Source: Azospirillum brasilense (GTDB taxonomy: Bacteria > Pseudomonadota > Alphaproteobacteria > Azospirillales > Azospirillaceae). Taken from it: 64,000 nt of DNA. Of this stretch, positions 61,595 to 64,000 are shown piece by piece (the first letter of the stretch is position 1; every line of letters starts with the position of its first letter). The notes beneath the pieces were generated by a model. The model saw only the letters and a program-made list of their open reading frames with translations. It searched no databases and was not told where the DNA came from. Location: positions 1,054,001-1,118,000 of the forward strand of contig NZ_CP012914.1 of the NCBI RefSeq assembly GCF_001315015.1, read 5' to 3'. The position numbers and the translations under genes are program-made.

Positions 61595-62902
61595 ATGACC
61601 AGCCCCATCGCCCATCCCATCCTGCCGAACGGTGACAGCGGCTTCACGGTCGAGGCCGCCTCGATGAAGTTCGGCCGCGGCATGCTGGCGGAGGCGGGGA
61701 ACGACGCCAAGGCCATGGGCATGCGCCGGGTGGCCCTGTTCACCGACCCCCATGTGGCCGGAATCGCGCCCTTCGCGGCGGCGCTGGACTCGCTGAAGGC
61801 GGCCGGGCTGGACGTCGCCGTCTTCGACCGCTGCGCGGTGGAGCCGACCAGCGCGTCCTTCCTGGAGGCGGCGGACTTCGCCCGCGACGGCCGGTTCGAC
61901 GGCTATGTCTCGGTCGGCGGCGGGTCGGTGATCGACACAGCGAAGGCGGCCAACCTCTACGCCACCCACCCGGCGGACTTCCTCGCCTACGTCAACAAGC
62001 CGCTGGGCGAGGGGCGCCCGGTGCCCGGCCCGGTCAAGCCGCACATCGCCTGCCCGACGACCTGCGGCACCGGCAGCGAGACGACCGGCGTCGCCATCTT
62101 CGACCATGTGGAGATGCGGGTGAAGACCGGGATCTCCTCCCGCTACCTGCGCCCCAATCTGGCGCTGGTCGACCCGGCGACCATCGACAGCCTGCCGCCG
62201 GGCGTCATCGCCTCCACCGGCTTCGACGTGCTGACCCACGCCATCGAGAGCCACACCGCGCGCTCCTACCGCTCCCGCCCGAAGCCCGACGCGGCCAACC
62301 CGCGCCCGCCCTACCAGGGCGCCAACCCCTGGTCGGACATCGGCAGCCTCCAGGCGATCCGGCTCGGCGGGCAGTATCTGGAGCGCGCCGTCAACGACCC
62401 GGCGGACGAGGAGGCGCGCGACGCCCTGATGTTCGCGGCGACTCTGGCCGGTCTGGCCTTCGGCAACGCCGGGGTGCACATCCCGCACGCCATGTCCTAC
62501 TCCGTCGCCGGGATGAACCACCGCTTCACGGCGCGCGGTTACGAGAAGGCGAACCCGATGGTGCCGCACGGCATTTCGGTGGTGCTGAACGCCCCGGCCG
62601 CCTTCCGCTTCACCGGCTCCGCCGAGCCCGAGCGCCATCTGCGTGCGGCGGAGGCGCTGGGGGCGGAGGTGCGCGACGTGTCCCCGGCGGATGGCGGCGC
62701 CGTTCTGGCCGCCCGGCTGATCGCCATGATGCGCGCCACCCAGCTGCCCAACGGCCTGTCGGCGCTGGGCTACGGCGCGGCGGACATCCCGGATCTGGTG
62801 AGGGGCGCGCTGGCCCAGCAACGGCTGCTGACCATCGCCCCCCGCCCGGTGACGGAGGAGAACCTGCGCGAGCTCTACGCCGACGCCATGACCTATTGGT
62901 AA
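61595..62902 (+). CDS. Iron-containing alcohol dehydrogenase, hydroxyacid-oxoacid transhydrogenase type
   Basis: 435 residues from the ATG at 61595 (GGGAGG nine bases upstream). It follows the ADHFE1/HOT pattern: a [14 protein letters not shown] (residue ~107) NAD loop, [16 protein letters not shown] (~157), and the metal ligands in [19 protein letters not shown] (~293) and [14 protein letters not shown] (~324). Such enzymes couple 4-hydroxybutyrate oxidation to 2-oxoglutarate reduction, giving D-2-hydroxyglutarate; the D-2-hydroxyglutarate dehydrogenase-like gene at 8994 could close that cycle (inference). Confidence 0.86.
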   Translation: MTSPIAHPILPNGDSGFTVEAASMKFGRGMLAEAGNDAKAMGMRRVALFTDPHVAGIAPFAAALDSLKAAGLDVAVFDRCAVEPTSASFLEAADFARDGRFDGYVSVGGGSVIDTAKAANLYATHPADFLAYVNKPLGEGRPVPGPVKPHIACPTTCGTGSETTGVAIFDHVEMRVKTGISSRYLRPNLALVDPATIDSLPPGVIASTGFDVLTHAIESHTARSYRSRPKPDAANPRPPYQGANPWSDIGSLQAIRLGGQYLERAVNDPADEEARDALMFAATLAGLAFGNAGVHIPHAMSYSVAGMNHRFTARGYEKANPMVPHGISVVLNAPAAFRFTGSAEPERHLRAAEALGAEVRDVSPADGGAVLAARLIAMMRATQLPNGLSALGYGAADIPDLVRGALAQQRLLTIAPRPVTEENLRELYADAMTYW

Positions 62903-62953
62903 GCGCAGCGGCGGGCGGCCCCTTCCTGTGGGAAGGGGACGCCCTCACTGGTG

Positions 62954-63721
62954 TTACGGACGGTTAGGGTACAGGCCGGTCGTCGCGATACAGACGGTCT
63001 GCCCGATCGCCGGGGACTGGGTGGAAACCTTCTGGGTGGCGCCGGCCGAGGCGGGCGCGACCGCCACGGTGCCGCCGGTGATGCCGGTGTTGGGCACCGT
63101 GATGGAGCCGCTGGCCGTGCCGGCGACCTTGGCGCCCGTGCCCGGGCCGCTGGTGTTGTACGGCCCCTTCAGGGTGATGCCGGCGCCGCCGTCATCGATC
63201 GAGGCGTCGCCGAGATAGACGGTGCCCGAGGTCGGGGCGGACACCGGGCTGCCGCCGTTGGTGATGGGAACGCTGACGGTGCCGGTGAAGGGAACGGTGG
63301 TCGAGCCGCCCGACCCGCCGCCCGTGCCTGTGAAGGTGGCGGTGTGGGTGTGCGGCTGCAGCGGGACCTGCGCCGCCGACAGCAGAAGCTCCTGCTGGCC
63401 GACCTTGGCGCCGATGGCGATGTTCGCCAGGCCGGGGCCGGTGCCGGACCCGATGGCGGCGCGGCCGCGCAAGTCGGGGACGGCGAAGAGATCCGCGTTG
63501 TTGCCGCCGTAGCGGTAGCCGATCAGGGCGAACAACGCTTGGTTCTCGCGGACCGCCAGCGTGCGGCCGTCGGCCACCACATAGCCCTGCGGGCACCAGT
63601 CGAACGCGTAGGTACAGATGGTGCCGATGTAGGGCTCCACGTTGCAGGCGGCGGCGGGGGTGCTGAACAGGGCCATGCCGCCAGCCATCGCAAAGGCGGC
63701 GGAGAGGAGAGTCTTGCGCAT
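62954..63721 (-). CDS. Secreted phage-tail-collar-domain protein, copy 1
   Basis: 255 residues. A Sec signal peptide (MRKTLLSAAFAMAGGMALFSTPAAAC) is followed by the tail collar domain: EPYIGTICTYAFDWCPQGYVVADGRTL, NQALFALIGYRYGG, FAVPDLRGRAAIG. The rest is a Gly/Thr/Ser-rich strand repeat with an HTHTATF metal-like motif near residue 125 and the tail ALGQTVCIATTGLYPNRP-like end. Microcystin-dependent-protein (MdpB) homologues have this build. No phage genes surround it, so it acts outside prophages. A second, almost identical copy begins 48 bases upstream on the strand. Confidence 0.82.
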   Translation of the reverse strand: MRKTLLSAAFAMAGGMALFSTPAAACNVEPYIGTICTYAFDWCPQGYVVADGRTLAVRENQALFALIGYRYGGNNADLFAVPDLRGRAAIGSGTGPGLANIAIGAKVGQQELLLSAAQVPLQPHTHTATFTGTGGGSGGSTTVPFTGTVSVPITNGGSPVSAPTSGTVYLGDASIDDGGAGITLKGPYNTSGPGTGAKVAGTASGSITVPNTGITGGTVAVAPASAGATQKVSTQSPAIGQTVCIATTGLYPNRP

Positions 63722-63768
63722 GATGTGTCCTCGGCGTTGGGAGAAGCGGATTCTGTTGCTGCGATCCG

Positions 63769-64000
63769 TTATGGACGGTTCGGGTACAGGCCGTTGGCCA
63801 CGATGCAGACGGTCTGGCCGATCGCCGGGGACTGGGTGGAAACCTTCTGGGTGGCGCCGGCCGAGGCGGGCGCGACCGCCACGGTGCCGCCGGTGATGCC
63901 GGTGTTGGGCACCGTGATGGAGCCGCTGGCCGTGCCGGCGACCTTGGCGCCCGTGCCCGGGCCGCTGGTGTTGTACGGCCCCTTCAGGGTGATGCCGGCG
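63769..64000 (-). CDS. Secreted phage-tail-collar-domain protein, copy 2 (cut by window end)
   Basis: The last ~77 codons of a tandem paralogue. Bases 63818-64000 are identical to 63003-63185 of copy 1 (183 bases), while the final ~15 codons differ slightly (CIVANGLYPNRP versus CIATTGLYPNRP). The rest lies beyond the window. The identity suggests recent duplication or gene conversion. Confidence 0.85.
   Translation of the reverse strand, partial: AGITLKGPYNTSGPGTGAKVAGTASGSITVPNTGITGGTVAVAPASAGATQKVSTQSPAIGQTVCIVANGLYPNRP

Noticed and set aside
62954..64000. Prophage tail module
   Set aside because: Only collar-domain proteins with signal peptides are present; no other phage gene is seen in the adjoining DNA within the window.

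Overview
The window looks like a piece of an alphaproteobacterial chromosome from the Rhodospirillales, most likely Azospirillum or a close relative. This is inferred from very high GC with strong third-position G/C bias, a standalone nifQ (FeMo-cofactor molybdenum donor), a phosphatidylcholine synthase, a glycolate oxidase operon, a cysE-iscR-cysteine desulfurase arrangement, and a giant RTX/Ig-like secreted protein. No species can be proven from the sequence alone. There is no phage block, plasmid origin, CRISPR array or recognisable defence island.

Layout. 1-2974: end of glcD, then glcE and glcF (glycolate oxidase). 3192-8893: phosphatidylcholine synthase, a small lipoprotein, an outer-membrane beta-barrel, an acyl-CoA dehydrogenase, a lytic transglycosylase behind a sigma-54-type promoter, and a transglutaminase-like protein. 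8994-13912: a second GlcD-like FAD oxidase, Sua5/TsaC, an orphan ParA-type ATPase, a GT61 glycosyltransferase and Bcp peroxiredoxin. 13909-23240: glnE, a large AsmA/YhdP-like protein, tyrS and anmK. 23253-29258: a tiny lipoprotein overlapping an alpha/beta hydrolase, then cysE, iscR, cysteine desulfurase, hscB, ferredoxin and mnmA, a sulfur/Fe-S/tRNA-thiolation block. 29390-29510: elongator tRNA-Met with promoter and terminator. 29900-35321: a TPR glycosyltransferase-like protein converging on a type I secretion cluster (small RTX protein, ABC exporter, HlyD adaptor). 35501-38895: an Atu4866-type protein, a CMD-family protein, an SDR and its divergent LysR regulator, and a methyltransferase. 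39203-49606: one 3467-residue RTX/Ig-like/DUF4347 protein. 49607-53529: an AT-rich intergenic region, a soluble hybrid histidine kinase, an unknown gene, a CheY-like receiver and a lipoprotein. 53596-62902: tRNA-Tyr, nifQ, CoxG-like, YjbQ, DUF1232 and MltB genes, an unknown gene, and DUF72, DUF2339 and hydroxyacid-oxoacid transhydrogenase genes. 62954-64000: two tandem tail-collar-domain secreted proteins, the second cut by the window end.

Functional links. GlcDEF act as one membrane-associated complex. Cysteine made through CysE supplies sulfur to the desulfurase, and the sulfur can then reach Fe-S clusters (HscB, Fdx, sensed by IscR) or tRNA (MnmA). The small RTX protein is the obvious cargo of the adjacent exporter; the giant RTX protein about 4 kb away has no exporter of its own and may share it. 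NifQ ties the genome to nitrogen fixation, and GlnE to nitrogen control of glutamine synthetase.

Most unusual observations: a REP-like GC-rich repeat inserted in frame in glcE; two mosaic copies of a composite palindromic repeat; an isc cluster without iscU, iscA or hscA whose HscB has DPE in place of HPD; the 8-unit, 288-bp repeat array in the giant gene, with signs of dimer duplication; and a near-consensus sigma-54 promoter before a lytic transglycosylase. I did not find a convincing wholly new system. The best candidates for something undescribed are the giant protein with its possible shared exporter, and the kinase/receiver/lipoprotein cluster beside it. All coordinates come from reading the sequence; no database search was run.
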